Positions 1 through 6,262 of a DNA stretch of 25,904 bases are shown piece by piece. Each line of letters begins with the position of its first letter. Position 1 is the first letter of the stretch. The stretch covers positions 1-25,904 of the forward strand of contig CALJLD010000098.1 of assembly GCA_937982665.1 (NCBI GenBank), given 5' to 3'. Under the pieces are notes generated by a model. It worked only from the letters and a program-made list of their open reading frames with translations. It was not told where the DNA came from and searched no databases. The position numbers and the translations under genes are program-made. The DNA is from an uncultured Planctomycetales bacterium (GTDB lineage Bacteria; Planctomycetota; Planctomycetia; Pirellulales; S012-138).

Positions 1-176
1 CCGAGGTGACCGCCGGCGGCGTTGACTTGGGCGAAGTCGACTCGCGGACGATGGAGAGCAAGCATTGCCCTGGTCTGTTCCTGGCTGGCGAGATCCTGGA
101 CCTGGATGGACCGATTGGCGGGTACAACTTTCAGGCGGCGTTCAGCACCGGCTTTCTGGCGGGGCAGCACGCATAA
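1..176 (+). CDS. NAD(P)/FAD-dependent oxidoreductase, HI0933/YhiN-like, C-terminal fragment
   Basis: This is the last 57 codons of a gene that enters from the left edge; codons are in phase from base 3 and the TAA is at 174-176. The tail carries GGVDLGEVDSRTMESK, then GLFLAGEILDLDGPIGGYN and FQAAFSTGFLAG. That is the closing signature of HI0933/YhiN (BaiN-like) flavoproteins, where the GE(I/V)LD-x-DG-x-x-GGYN loop contacts FAD and the final helix closes the dinucleotide fold. The family is widespread; members are annotated as FAD-binding oxidoreductases of uncertain substrate. The Rossmann N-terminus lies outside the window, so completeness cannot be judged. No partner gene follows on this strand before the PadR gene about 280 bp away. 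Confidence 0.85.
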   Translation, partial: EVTAGGVDLGEVDSRTMESKHCPGLFLAGEILDLDGPIGGYNFQAAFSTGFLAGQHA

Positions 177-459
177 GACGATGGATTCTGAAGCGCGGCT
201 CCGGCTGTTGCCTATTCAGTTAGGCGTGCAGACCCGGCGAAACACGTACTTTTTGCCGCGCTGGATATATAGTTGACACATATATCGCCCATCTATACTA
301 TCCGGGTAGGCGGCTACCAGATGCAGATGTTGTGTGAGGCTTGCGAGTTGCAACCCGCAACCGCGAACAGCACATGACACCAACATCCGGCGGACGTCTC
401 GCAGCCAACTTCGGCTGTGGTTGAGTCCTCGATTTGTGGAGGAAGGAGCGACCGCCCAA
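177..459. other. Intergenic region with PadR promoter/operator and leader
   Basis: No convincing gene lies in these 283 bases. They hold an AT-rich palindrome and a sigma70-like promoter at 264-299, annotated separately, then a predicted untranslated leader of about 150 nt up to the PadR start. Open frames that run through the region on either strand have no recognisable protein content. Confidence 0.6.
264..299 (+). promoter_or_regulatory. Candidate PadR operator overlapping a sigma70-like promoter
   Basis: A perfect inverted repeat has arms GATATAT (264-270) and ATATATC (280-286) around a 9-bp centre. The centre contains TTGACA (273-278), a consensus -35 box. TATACT (294-299) follows after 15 bp and could be the -10 box, with slightly short spacing. 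PadR-family repressors bind AT-rich palindromes and commonly autoregulate. A palindrome over the -35 box of the padR-like gene therefore fits an autorepression operator. The palindrome and boxes are seen directly; the regulator assignment is inference. Confidence 0.55.
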
Positions 460-816
460 ATGACGGAACGCTTTGGCAGAGACCTGATTCGCGGGAGCCT
501 TGACCTGATGGTTTTGTCCGTGCTGGCGGGGGGATCGCAATATGGCTATTCGATCCAGAAGCGGATCCGCGCGGCCAGCGGTGACCGTGTGAGTTTGCCG
601 GCAGGCACACTCTATCCGCTGCTGCACAAACTGGAAGAAGACAAACTGATCCGCAGTCGGTGGGATAACGAAGGCGGCCGCCGCCGCAAGTGGTATGACC
701 TCACCGCCAAAGGCAAACGCAAATTGACGGAACAAGCTAAGGAGTGGACCAGCTACGCGGAGTGTTTGGGGAGATTGCTTGGTCCGGTGTTGGGGGGGGT
801 AGAGGCTAGAGGCTAG
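460..816 (+). CDS. PadR family transcriptional regulator
   Basis: A 118-residue winged-helix DNA-binding protein of the PadR family, a dimeric, usually ligand- or stress-responsive repressor. The N-terminal PadR domain is complete: GSLDLMVLSVLAGG (helix 1), YGYSIQKRI (helix 2), then the family hallmark LPAGTLYPLLHKLEEDKLI (recognition helix), the basic wing GGRRRKWYDLT and K-x-K-L-T. The ATG at 460 is chosen because AGGAAGGAG lies about 11 nt upstream and the PadR fold starts there; an earlier in-frame GTG at 334 would add non-conserved residues. The last residues (VEARG) and the stop are encoded by the GGCTAGA repeat tract, so the natural C-terminus may have been cut or extended by the repeat. 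It sits upstream of two HAAS-domain membrane proteins on the same strand. PadR-HAAS pairing is a known genomic association. Confidence 0.93.
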   Translation: MTERFGRDLIRGSLDLMVLSVLAGGSQYGYSIQKRIRAASGDRVSLPAGTLYPLLHKLEEDKLIRSRWDNEGGRRRKWYDLTAKGKRKLTEQAKEWTSYAECLGRLLGPVLGGVEARG

Positions 817-860
817 AGGCTAGGGACTTGGGGCTAGGGGTAAGGGGTAAGGGAAACAGG
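801..860 (+). repeat. Purine-rich GGCTAGA / GGGGTAA tandem tract
   Basis: Three consecutive 7-mers of the form AGGCTAG(A/G) begin at about 802. They are followed by TTGGGGCTAGGGGTAAGG and a further GGTAAGGG. The tract begins inside the last codons of the PadR gene and supplies its TAG stop. Its reverse complement is a CCTTACCCCTAGCC pyrimidine tract like those at 941-972 and 2030-2096. With the 941-972 tract it forms a long imperfect inverted repeat around an ~80-bp spacer. Confidence 0.7.
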
Positions 861-940
861 GATGGGCCCGGAACGAGTTTTGGCTTTGAGTGCTGGGAGA
901 CTTGCTTATGAATGCTTGAACATCGCCGCGCGCAACCAAC

Positions 941-972
941 TCTTGTCTCTTACCTCCAGTCTCTAGCCTCTT
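941..972 (+). repeat. Pyrimidine-rich CTCTTACCTCC...CTCTAGCCTCTT tract ending at a start codon
   Basis: The tract runs directly into the ATG at 973. It contains CTCTTACCTCC and CTCTAGCCTCTT, the complement of the GGCTAGAGG and GGTAAGGG words at 801-860. No Shine-Dalgarno sequence is present between this tract and the start codon, so the pyrimidine tract is itself the translation-initiation leader. A similar tract precedes the paralogous gene at 2097. Confidence 0.6.
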
Positions 973-2013
973 ATGAGTGAACGCGAATTCGACGCTTATC
1001 TCAAACTGCTCGGCGGCTTGTTGCGCTTGTCGCCGGGGCAGCGAGAACAGATCGCCGGGGAACTCCGCGATCATATGGAAGAACGACTTGACGCCTTACT
1101 GGCCGCCGGCATTTCCAGAGAAGAAGCCGTCGCTCAGGCGTTGGAAGAATTTGGTGATGTGGCCGCGTTGGCCGCGAGTTTTCGACAGATTGCCTGGAAC
1201 AGAAAGAGAAGGTGGATCATGCGTTGTACGGCCGCGAGTATTGTGTGTGTGTTTGTCGGCATCCTGGCCATTTCGGCATTTTGGCCTGGCGATCAACAAG
1301 CAAACGGAGTGTTGGCCAATGCGAGGGCACAGGGCAATGCCTCGCAGTCAGAAGCGGCAGGAAAGCAAGAAACCGAGGACCGAAACGCCCGAACACGGCT
1401 TAGGCTGGCACAGCGCGGCACTGTCGATTTTGACCAGGCCCCGCTTGATGACGCCATTGAATACATCGTCACTTTGTTCGACCTTCAGGCCCATTTCGAC
1501 CAGACCGAACTAGAGAACTCTGGCATCGACCCTAGCGAGACTGGCGTTGATCTCAACCTGAATGATATCCGCGGCGACATGATGTTGGACCTGGTGTTGA
1601 GCCAGGTTGATTGTGCCTATTTACTCCGCGACGGCATCGTGATCATCACCACGCGTGAAGAAGCTGAGTTCCAACTTGTGCTCCGCGTTTACGAGTGCGG
1701 CGACCTGATCGCCAATGATCCGATCTATTCTCAAGAGATTGCGGACGAAGCCTTTGGCGAAGAAGAACTGGACCTGGAATGCGGCATGACGCAATTGGGG
1801 AGTACAAGTCACTACCGGCCCGAAGAGTTGAGCCTGGTGGAACTGATCAAGAGATCAACCGGCAAAGACGGAAGTCAGGGTTGGGAAGAGTCTGGCACCG
1901 GTCCCGGGACAATCTATCGGTACAACGACAAACTCGTGGTCAACCAGACCGAGAAGGTCCACAGCGAGATCGAAGGCCTGCTGGAAAGCCTCCGAACAGG
2001 TGTCTCCCGCTAA
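973..2013 (+). CDS. HAAS-domain membrane protein with outward STN-like domain (paralog 1)
   Basis: A 346-residue protein in three parts. Residues 1-70 form a HAAS/permease-prefix helical domain (EFDAYLKLLGGLLRLSPGQR, ELRDHMEERL, EEAVAQALEEFGD). A basic stretch (WNRKRR) precedes one membrane segment at about 84-104, giving N-in/C-out topology. Residues 148-235 resemble the secretin/TonB short N-terminal (STN) fold: TVDFDQAPLDDAIEYI, a variable strand, then YLLRDGIVIITTREEAE. The tail at about 290-342 (LVELIKRS, YNDKLVVNQTEKVHSEI) matches a segment common after STN domains in planctomycetes. HAAS domains are thought to signal to PadR-type regulators, and the neighbouring PadR gene suggests an envelope-sensing role; ligand and output are unknown. 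The ATG follows a pyrimidine tract with no Shine-Dalgarno sequence. Confidence 0.85.
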   Translation: MSEREFDAYLKLLGGLLRLSPGQREQIAGELRDHMEERLDALLAAGISREEAVAQALEEFGDVAALAASFRQIAWNRKRRWIMRCTAASIVCVFVGILAISAFWPGDQQANGVLANARAQGNASQSEAAGKQETEDRNARTRLRLAQRGTVDFDQAPLDDAIEYIVTLFDLQAHFDQTELENSGIDPSETGVDLNLNDIRGDMMLDLVLSQVDCAYLLRDGIVIITTREEAEFQLVLRVYECGDLIANDPIYSQEIADEAFGEEELDLECGMTQLGSTSHYRPEELSLVELIKRSTGKDGSQGWEESGTGPGTIYRYNDKLVVNQTEKVHSEIEGLLESLRTGVSR

Positions 2014-2029
2014 CAAGTCTTGGATGCCC

Positions 2030-2096
2030 ATCGTCCCCTTACCTCTTCACTGTTACCCATTTCCCTACCTCTTGCCCCCAGTTTTAGTCTCTCCCC
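2030..2096 (+). repeat. Pyrimidine-rich CCCCTTACCTCTT tract before paralog 2
   Basis: This tract fills nearly the whole gap between the two HAAS genes. It is built from CCTTACCTCTT, TACCCATTTCCCTACCTC and TTAGTCTCTCCCC and runs into the ATG at 2097. It belongs to the same word family as the tracts at 801-860 (reverse orientation) and 941-972. It has no Shine-Dalgarno-like GGAGG. Confidence 0.6.
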
Positions 2097-3188
2097 ATGT
2101 CCGAACGCGAATTCGACGCTTATCTCAAATTGCTCGGCGGCTTGTTGCGCTTGTCACCAGGGCAGCGAGAACTGATCGCCGGGGAACTCCGCGATCATAT
2201 GGAAGAACGACTCGACGCATTGTTGGCCGCCGGCATTTCCAGAGAAGAGGCCATCGGTCAGGCGTTGGAAGAATTTGGTGACGTGGCCGCGTTGGCCACA
2301 AGTTTTCGACAGCTTGCCTGGAACAGAAAGAGAAGGTGGATCATGCGTTGTACGGCCGCGAGTGTGTGCGGTGTGTTGCTCGTAATTCTGGCCGCGATGG
2401 TCTTTTTGCCAAATGGCCCCAGCGGTCCCGGCCTGCTGTCCCAGGCAAATGCCCAGGACCAGGAAGTCACGCACCAACCGGAAATGAAATCGTCGGAAGA
2501 ACGCAACGCCGAGACGAGAGCGAAATTGGAGCAGAGCTTTGATGCACAGTTTCTCGACATGGACTTACTAACAACCCTGCGGGTGATAGAAAACGCGCAC
2601 GATCTTTCGATCTACGTAGACATGCCAGAACTGGAGATGATCGGCGTCGACGTTGAGACTTGTTTTGTCACGCTGAACATGCCAGACGTTCGTTGCAAAA
2701 TGGCATTGGAGATCATCCTGGATCGCTTCGAATGCCTTTACTACCTTCGCGATGGTTTCGTCGTCGTTACTTCCAAAGAGAAGGCGATGACGATGGCCGA
2801 GCTACGCGTCTATGACTGCGAAGACGTGTTGGCTGCTGTGCCAGCGGCCGCGAAGGCTCAACCTGGCCTGGGCAGCGCGCCGGCGGCAAGCGGTGCAAAC
2901 CCGCAAAGCGCGAGCGAGGCGGAAGCCCCCGCGGCTGCGGCGAAAAAGCCCTACATCTTCACCAGCGCGAACGCGGACACGCTGATTGAAATCATCACTC
3001 GTACGGTCGATCCTGACTCTTGGGAAATGAACGGCGGCTTGGGGAGCATCGCCGAATACGATGGCAAGATTGTCGTCCGACAGACCGACGCGGCTCATGC
3101 CCAAATCAAGTACCTGCTGGAGAATCTCACGCCTGAGTATGCGTTGACTCCGGCAACATATGCCGCGCCGCAAAACGGCGGCAACTAA
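2097..3188 (+). CDS. HAAS-domain membrane protein with outward STN-like domain (paralog 2)
   Basis: A 363-residue tandem paralog of the preceding gene. The first ~88 residues (HAAS domain, basic WNRKRRWIMRC stretch, start of the membrane segment) are nearly identical at DNA level to paralog 1; after codon 88 the two diverge sharply. The membrane segment is at about 85-104. Residues 145-232 form the STN-like domain (AQFLDMDLLTTLRVI, YVDMPELEMIGVD, YYLRDGFVVVTSKEKA). An Ala/Pro-rich linker at about 242-285 follows. The tail LIEIITRTVDPDSWE, GGLGSIAEYDGKIVVRQTD and AHAQIKYLLENL is the planctomycete post-STN signature. The role is inferred as for paralog 1: a membrane-bound partner of the PadR regulator whose outward domain binds something different. 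The start follows a pyrimidine tract and has no Shine-Dalgarno sequence. Confidence 0.85.
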   Translation: MSEREFDAYLKLLGGLLRLSPGQRELIAGELRDHMEERLDALLAAGISREEAIGQALEEFGDVAALATSFRQLAWNRKRRWIMRCTAASVCGVLLVILAAMVFLPNGPSGPGLLSQANAQDQEVTHQPEMKSSEERNAETRAKLEQSFDAQFLDMDLLTTLRVIENAHDLSIYVDMPELEMIGVDVETCFVTLNMPDVRCKMALEIILDRFECLYYLRDGFVVVTSKEKAMTMAELRVYDCEDVLAAVPAAAKAQPGLGSAPAASGANPQSASEAEAPAAAAKKPYIFTSANADTLIEIITRTVDPDSWEMNGGLGSIAEYDGKIVVRQTDAAHAQIKYLLENLTPEYALTPATYAAPQNGGN

Positions 3189-3191
3189 CGC

Positions 3192-3593
3192 TTACTCGCC
3201 AAAGTTGGCAGGGCTGTGGCCGATGTCCACGATGCTGCATGCTTGAATTGGCTCCAAGCCGGCAGCTTGAGCGGCCGCTATGGCTTCCGGCCCATCGCTG
3301 CCAGGGTTGAGAAACAACTCCTTGCATCCCACCGCTGCGATATCCGCCATCACGCCGGCCGCGGCGGCGGGGTGCAAATACATCGTCACGCGGTCCACCG
3401 GCTGCCGCGGGATTTCGCGGATGTTGGCGTACGCCTGCAGCCCTTCAATCTCACTGGCATGCAGATTGATCGGGTAGACTTCGTAGCCGGCGGCCAGATG
3501 AGCGCGAACGGACTTGTTGCCAAACTTGGAGCGGTCCGTACTTGCCCCAATCACGGCGACTGTTGGTTTCGCGCTGGCGGGGGACTCGGTCAT
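3192..3593 (-). CDS. CoA-binding domain protein (YccU/CoA_binding_2 type)
   Basis: A 133-residue single-domain Rossmann protein. The N-terminal VAVIGASTDRSKFGNKSVR carries the GAS-x-x-x-x-K-x-G-x-x motif of CoA_binding_2 proteins. It is followed by YEVYPINL, the REIPRQPVDRVTMYLHP strand-turn, and KELFLNPGSDGPEAIAAAQ, which matches the family's (K/E)x-x-W-x-Q-x-G-x-x-x-x-E region with N-P-G replacing Q-x-G. The family binds CoA or acyl-CoA; the cellular task is not settled. The ATG complement at 3591-3593 gives a normal family length. It converges tail-to-tail with the second HAAS gene, leaving only a 3-bp gap (3189-3191), and has no visible operon partner. Confidence 0.88.
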   Translation of the reverse strand: MTESPASAKPTVAVIGASTDRSKFGNKSVRAHLAAGYEVYPINLHASEIEGLQAYANIREIPRQPVDRVTMYLHPAAAAGVMADIAAVGCKELFLNPGSDGPEAIAAAQAAGLEPIQACSIVDIGHSPANFGE

Positions 3594-3960
3594 GTGTTCG
3601 GCCTTATAAGAAGCGTCGGCTTGACTGCGAAGGGAAGGATGCTGAGATTCTAGGCAAATGGCGTATCGGTGACAGGACGCGAATCCTGATAGCCGTCATC
3701 GTTTGTCCTCGCCACAAGTTGCCGCGGAATTGTTTCTGTACGAAGCGAGTGTGTAGTTGATCCGCGCGTTCAATAATGTACTCCGGCATGTGAGCAGTCC
3801 AAAACGCGCAGCCCCTCGACAACGTGCGAAAGTGAGTTCAACAAGCGACCAAAGGATTATCACCTTAAAATAGAACAAAGCGTAATACTGCTGGGCTAGC
3901 CAGAGAGTGGCATCAATGGCAAACCATCTTTTGGCAAGAACGCGATAGAATGGAGGAACC
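3594..3960. other. Intergenic region, no supported gene
   Basis: In 367 bases no frame gives recognisable protein content; minus-strand frames run through it (for example 3604-3822) but have no ribosome site or family motif. A short hairpin (CAGGA, loop CGCGAA, TCCTG) occurs near 3674-3689. It is not a tRNA T-arm because the loop and flanking stems do not fit. The stretch before the yjbQ start is AT-richer than its surroundings (for example TTAAAATAG near 3865), so it presumably holds that gene's promoter. No box pair with correct spacing was found. Confidence 0.5.
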
Positions 3961-4383
<423 letters not shown>

Positions 4384-4386
4384 ACC

Positions 4387-4680
4387 ATGCGTCTTCTTCC
4401 GCACCGAATCTACCTGCTCGCATTAGAGGGGCGAAAGACCCTTCACGGCAGGTCATTGCCGTCAAAGAATGACGCACATGACAGCCTCTGTAGGCTAACA
4501 GGGCAAGACTTCGGTTTTGATGTTGACGCTTGGAAGGGGTGGATACGCAAGAACCGAAAGGGGCTGTATGGCAAGAATCCCGGCCCAATCGGTTCACCAC
4601 TTGGCTTGATGGGCAGGGCTAATCTGCTGCCGATGCCGCCAGAGCTTTCCATGGCAGTCCTGAACGTCAAAGCTGTGTAG
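4387..4680 (+). CDS. Small planctomycete protein with LTGQDFG-W motif
   Basis: A 97-residue hypothetical protein. The core DAHDSLCRLTGQDFGFDVDA with the following W-x-x-W resembles a motif I associate with planctomycete proteins (L-x-x-LTG-x-x-(F/Y)G-x-D-x-x-x-W). There it usually ends HEAT-like or short unknown proteins and is rich in Trp. The in-frame codon before 4387 is blocked by the YjbQ stop (TGA at 4381-4383), so translation cannot start further upstream. There is no separate ribosome site, consistent with coupling to yjbQ. The C-terminal third (from about GPIGSPLGLM to LNVKAV) is encoded partly by the 42-bp repeat at 4632-4673. It may be a fused tail rather than part of the original fold. 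Function unknown. Confidence 0.6.
   Translation: MRLLPHRIYLLALEGRKTLHGRSLPSKNDAHDSLCRLTGQDFGFDVDAWKGWIRKNRKGLYGKNPGPIGSPLGLMGRANLLPMPPELSMAVLNVKAV
4632..4673 (+). repeat. 42-bp direct repeat, copy 1
   Basis: This begins GATGCCGCCAG and ends CTGAACGTCAAAGC. It aligns without gaps to 5228-5269 with 34 of 42 identical bases by hand count. The copy lies in the last codons of the small LTGQDFG gene and supplies its PPEL...VLNVKAV tail. Together with copy 2 it brackets the thioredoxin-like gene. Confidence 0.7.
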
Positions 4681-4769
4681 CGACTGTCTCGATACCGATG
4701 TCGAAAGAATTGCGTACCAAGGCGCTGCGCCGTGGGAATGCTCATGAGATCAGTGATGGAGAACCGCCC

Positions 4770-5201
4770 ATGACTGGCAACGCTGATGGTCTGCACATTC
4801 TTGAGAAATACTCCCGGATTCCGGCGTCCTCCATTCGTTATGTGGCCAATGCAGACGCCGACATTGTTCGATCCATCAACAATGGCGTTCTGTTCTTGGT
4901 TGCTTTCTGGAGTAGCCCGTCCTTGGACGCATTTTCCAAGCTGACCAAAGCCATCCACGACATGGGTGTTGGTGATCTCGAATTTGTCGCGGTGGACGTT
5001 GAAGGCTCACCCGGCATTTACCAGTTGCCAGAGATCACGGAACTCTGCGGTGGTGTGGTCAATGCACCACCGGGATGGGGCGAGGTGGCGTTTTGCCGAG
5101 ATGGTCAGATCGTCGGCACTACGATCATCGGGAGCGGAAGTGATCCGAACCAATACTACTTCAACGCGAGAGACTTTCTCGCATCATTTGGCGGCGAATG
5201 A
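4770..5201 (+). CDS. Thioredoxin-fold-like protein without CxxC
   Basis: A 143-residue hypothetical protein. The pattern GVLFLVAFWSSPSLDAFSKL, a helix, then LEFVAVDVEGSPGIYQLPEI and GEVAFCRDGQIVGTTIIG follows the beta-alpha-beta...beta-beta order of thioredoxin folds. The place of the WCxxC site is occupied by WSSPS, so redox activity is not expected. The ATG at 4770 is preferred because GGAGA lies about 8 nt upstream; an in-frame ATG at 4698 would add 24 residues encoded by a possible leader. It is flanked by two copies of a direct repeat and sits between a small planctomycete gene and a DUF4261 gene. This looks like accessory content. The role is unknown; a structural or immunity-type protein is only a guess. 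Confidence 0.65.
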   Translation: MTGNADGLHILEKYSRIPASSIRYVANADADIVRSINNGVLFLVAFWSSPSLDAFSKLTKAIHDMGVGDLEFVAVDVEGSPGIYQLPEITELCGGVVNAPPGWGEVAFCRDGQIVGTTIIGSGSDPNQYYFNARDFLASFGGE

Positions 5202-5227
5202 CCGCAGCATCTTCACGATCTGCTGAG

Positions 5228-5269
5228 GATGCCGCCAGGGCTTGCTCTACGAGTTCTGAACGTCAAAGC
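5228..5269 (+). repeat. 42-bp direct repeat, copy 2
   Basis: This is the second copy of the GATGCCGCCAG...CTGAACGTCAAAGC unit, 26 bp downstream of the thioredoxin-like gene and 596 bp from copy 1 in the same orientation. Here it is not inside a credible gene. The region runs on into the 3' end of the minus-strand DUF4261 gene. Confidence 0.7.
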
Positions 5270-5289
5270 GTTCAGCGCTTCGCATACTT

Positions 5290-6231
5290 CTAAGTGGATT
5301 TCTCGGCAACTTCCGCAGGCAGCGCTGACCCATCCAGCGGATGCCATCTCAACACGCGCCGCGGAGGGCCGGAGATTGCCTCTTCCAATTGTTGGGCTTG
5401 CCAGGGGACATTGCCGGGGCCGTCCATGGTGTCATTATCGTTAATGATCTCGCCTTCCTTGTGCAAGTAGAGCGAGACGTTCCGCAAGAAGTTGTCGATC
5501 TCATTTGGATCGTAGTTGTCTGTCGCAAAGACGGCTTCCACATCAGGAATGTCAAGTTGCTCATTGCCAACGGTGTCCATCAAGGCCCACTCGTCGTTGA
5601 TTTTAAACAGCCGAACATTCGACCAAATATCCAACGCGGGGAACCCGTGCTCCGCGGCAAAGTTCAATGACTCTTGGATATCCGCCTTGTCGCGCAGGAT
5701 CTCGCCATTGGGATTGAAGTAACAGAGTGCCTGGGGTGCATTCAAAATGGCAGTGGCAAGCCTGGTTGCGAATTCCATTTCGCCGACAGGGTCGTAGTTG
5801 GGCGGAATCACCGGAGCATTCTTGTCTCCGCCAAAGACGTAGCTGGTCCGGATGCGGACAAACGCTTTGTGCCGTTGCGGCATGGTTTCGCCAGGCTCCC
5901 AGGCCCAACATTGCTGCGCAGCTCTTTCCAATCCGCCTGGAAAAGTAGAAGGGCCGAAGTGACCCAAGGTCCACGCGCCGAACAGAATCGCATCGGTCTG
6001 GGGATCGCCCATCTCGTCAGGCCATGGCCGGTCAACAATGTCGACCGAAACAAACCCGTTCTGCTCAGGCTGAAAGTCGATGATGAGCGTTGGCCCGGCA
6101 AAGGCCCATTGATCGCCAGCATCGATTTGATTGCGAACTTCAAAATCAGCAAGCAGCTTTTTGAGTTCGTCAAGGCTGGGCGCTTGATCCAACAGCACAC
6201 AAGCGCAGTGTGTAAACTGACCCTTGGGCAT
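5290..6231 (-). CDS. DUF4261 domain-containing protein
   Basis: A 313-residue protein starting MPKGQFTHCACVLLDQAPSL. The start (CAT at 6229-6231) is preferred over an in-frame ATG at 6309, which would overlap the dehydrogenase gene and add non-conserved residues. The N-terminal half has TLIIDFQPEQNGFVSVDIVD, DPQTDAILFGAWTLG and HFGPSTFPGGLERAAQQCW. The C-terminal half has QALCYFNPNGEILRDKADI, WSNVRLFKINDEWALMDTVG and GNEQLDIPDVEAVF, which is the DUF4261 region. The family has no established function; members occur singly in bacterial genomes and some sit near polymorphic-toxin or immunity genes. No signal peptide or membrane segment is present, so it is probably cytoplasmic. It lies 31 bp after the dehydrogenase on the same strand and may be read through from it. 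Confidence 0.8.
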   Translation of the reverse strand: MPKGQFTHCACVLLDQAPSLDELKKLLADFEVRNQIDAGDQWAFAGPTLIIDFQPEQNGFVSVDIVDRPWPDEMGDPQTDAILFGAWTLGHFGPSTFPGGLERAAQQCWAWEPGETMPQRHKAFVRIRTSYVFGGDKNAPVIPPNYDPVGEMEFATRLATAILNAPQALCYFNPNGEILRDKADIQESLNFAAEHGFPALDIWSNVRLFKINDEWALMDTVGNEQLDIPDVEAVFATDNYDPNEIDNFLRNVSLYLHKEGEIINDNDTMDGPGNVPWQAQQLEEAISGPPRRVLRWHPLDGSALPAEVAEKST

Positions 6232-6262
6232 GAGGCGACGCTTTCGAGTTGTCGGTGAGCTG

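Noticed and set aside
3674..3689. CAGGA-CGCGAA-TCCTG hairpin considered as a tRNA T-arm
   Set aside because: Loop is 6 nt and not TTCGAAT-like, and no acceptor, D or anticodon stems can be built around it.
3604..3822. 72-codon minus-strand frame in the gap before yjbQ
   Set aside because: No ribosome site, no homology-like pattern; kept as intergenic.
4639..4745. Integron attC site downstream of the small LTGQDFG gene
   Set aside because: Some GC-stem words resemble attC sites, but the RYYYAAC/GTTRRRY core pair is not present at matching positions and no integrase is visible; kept only as a cassette hypothesis.
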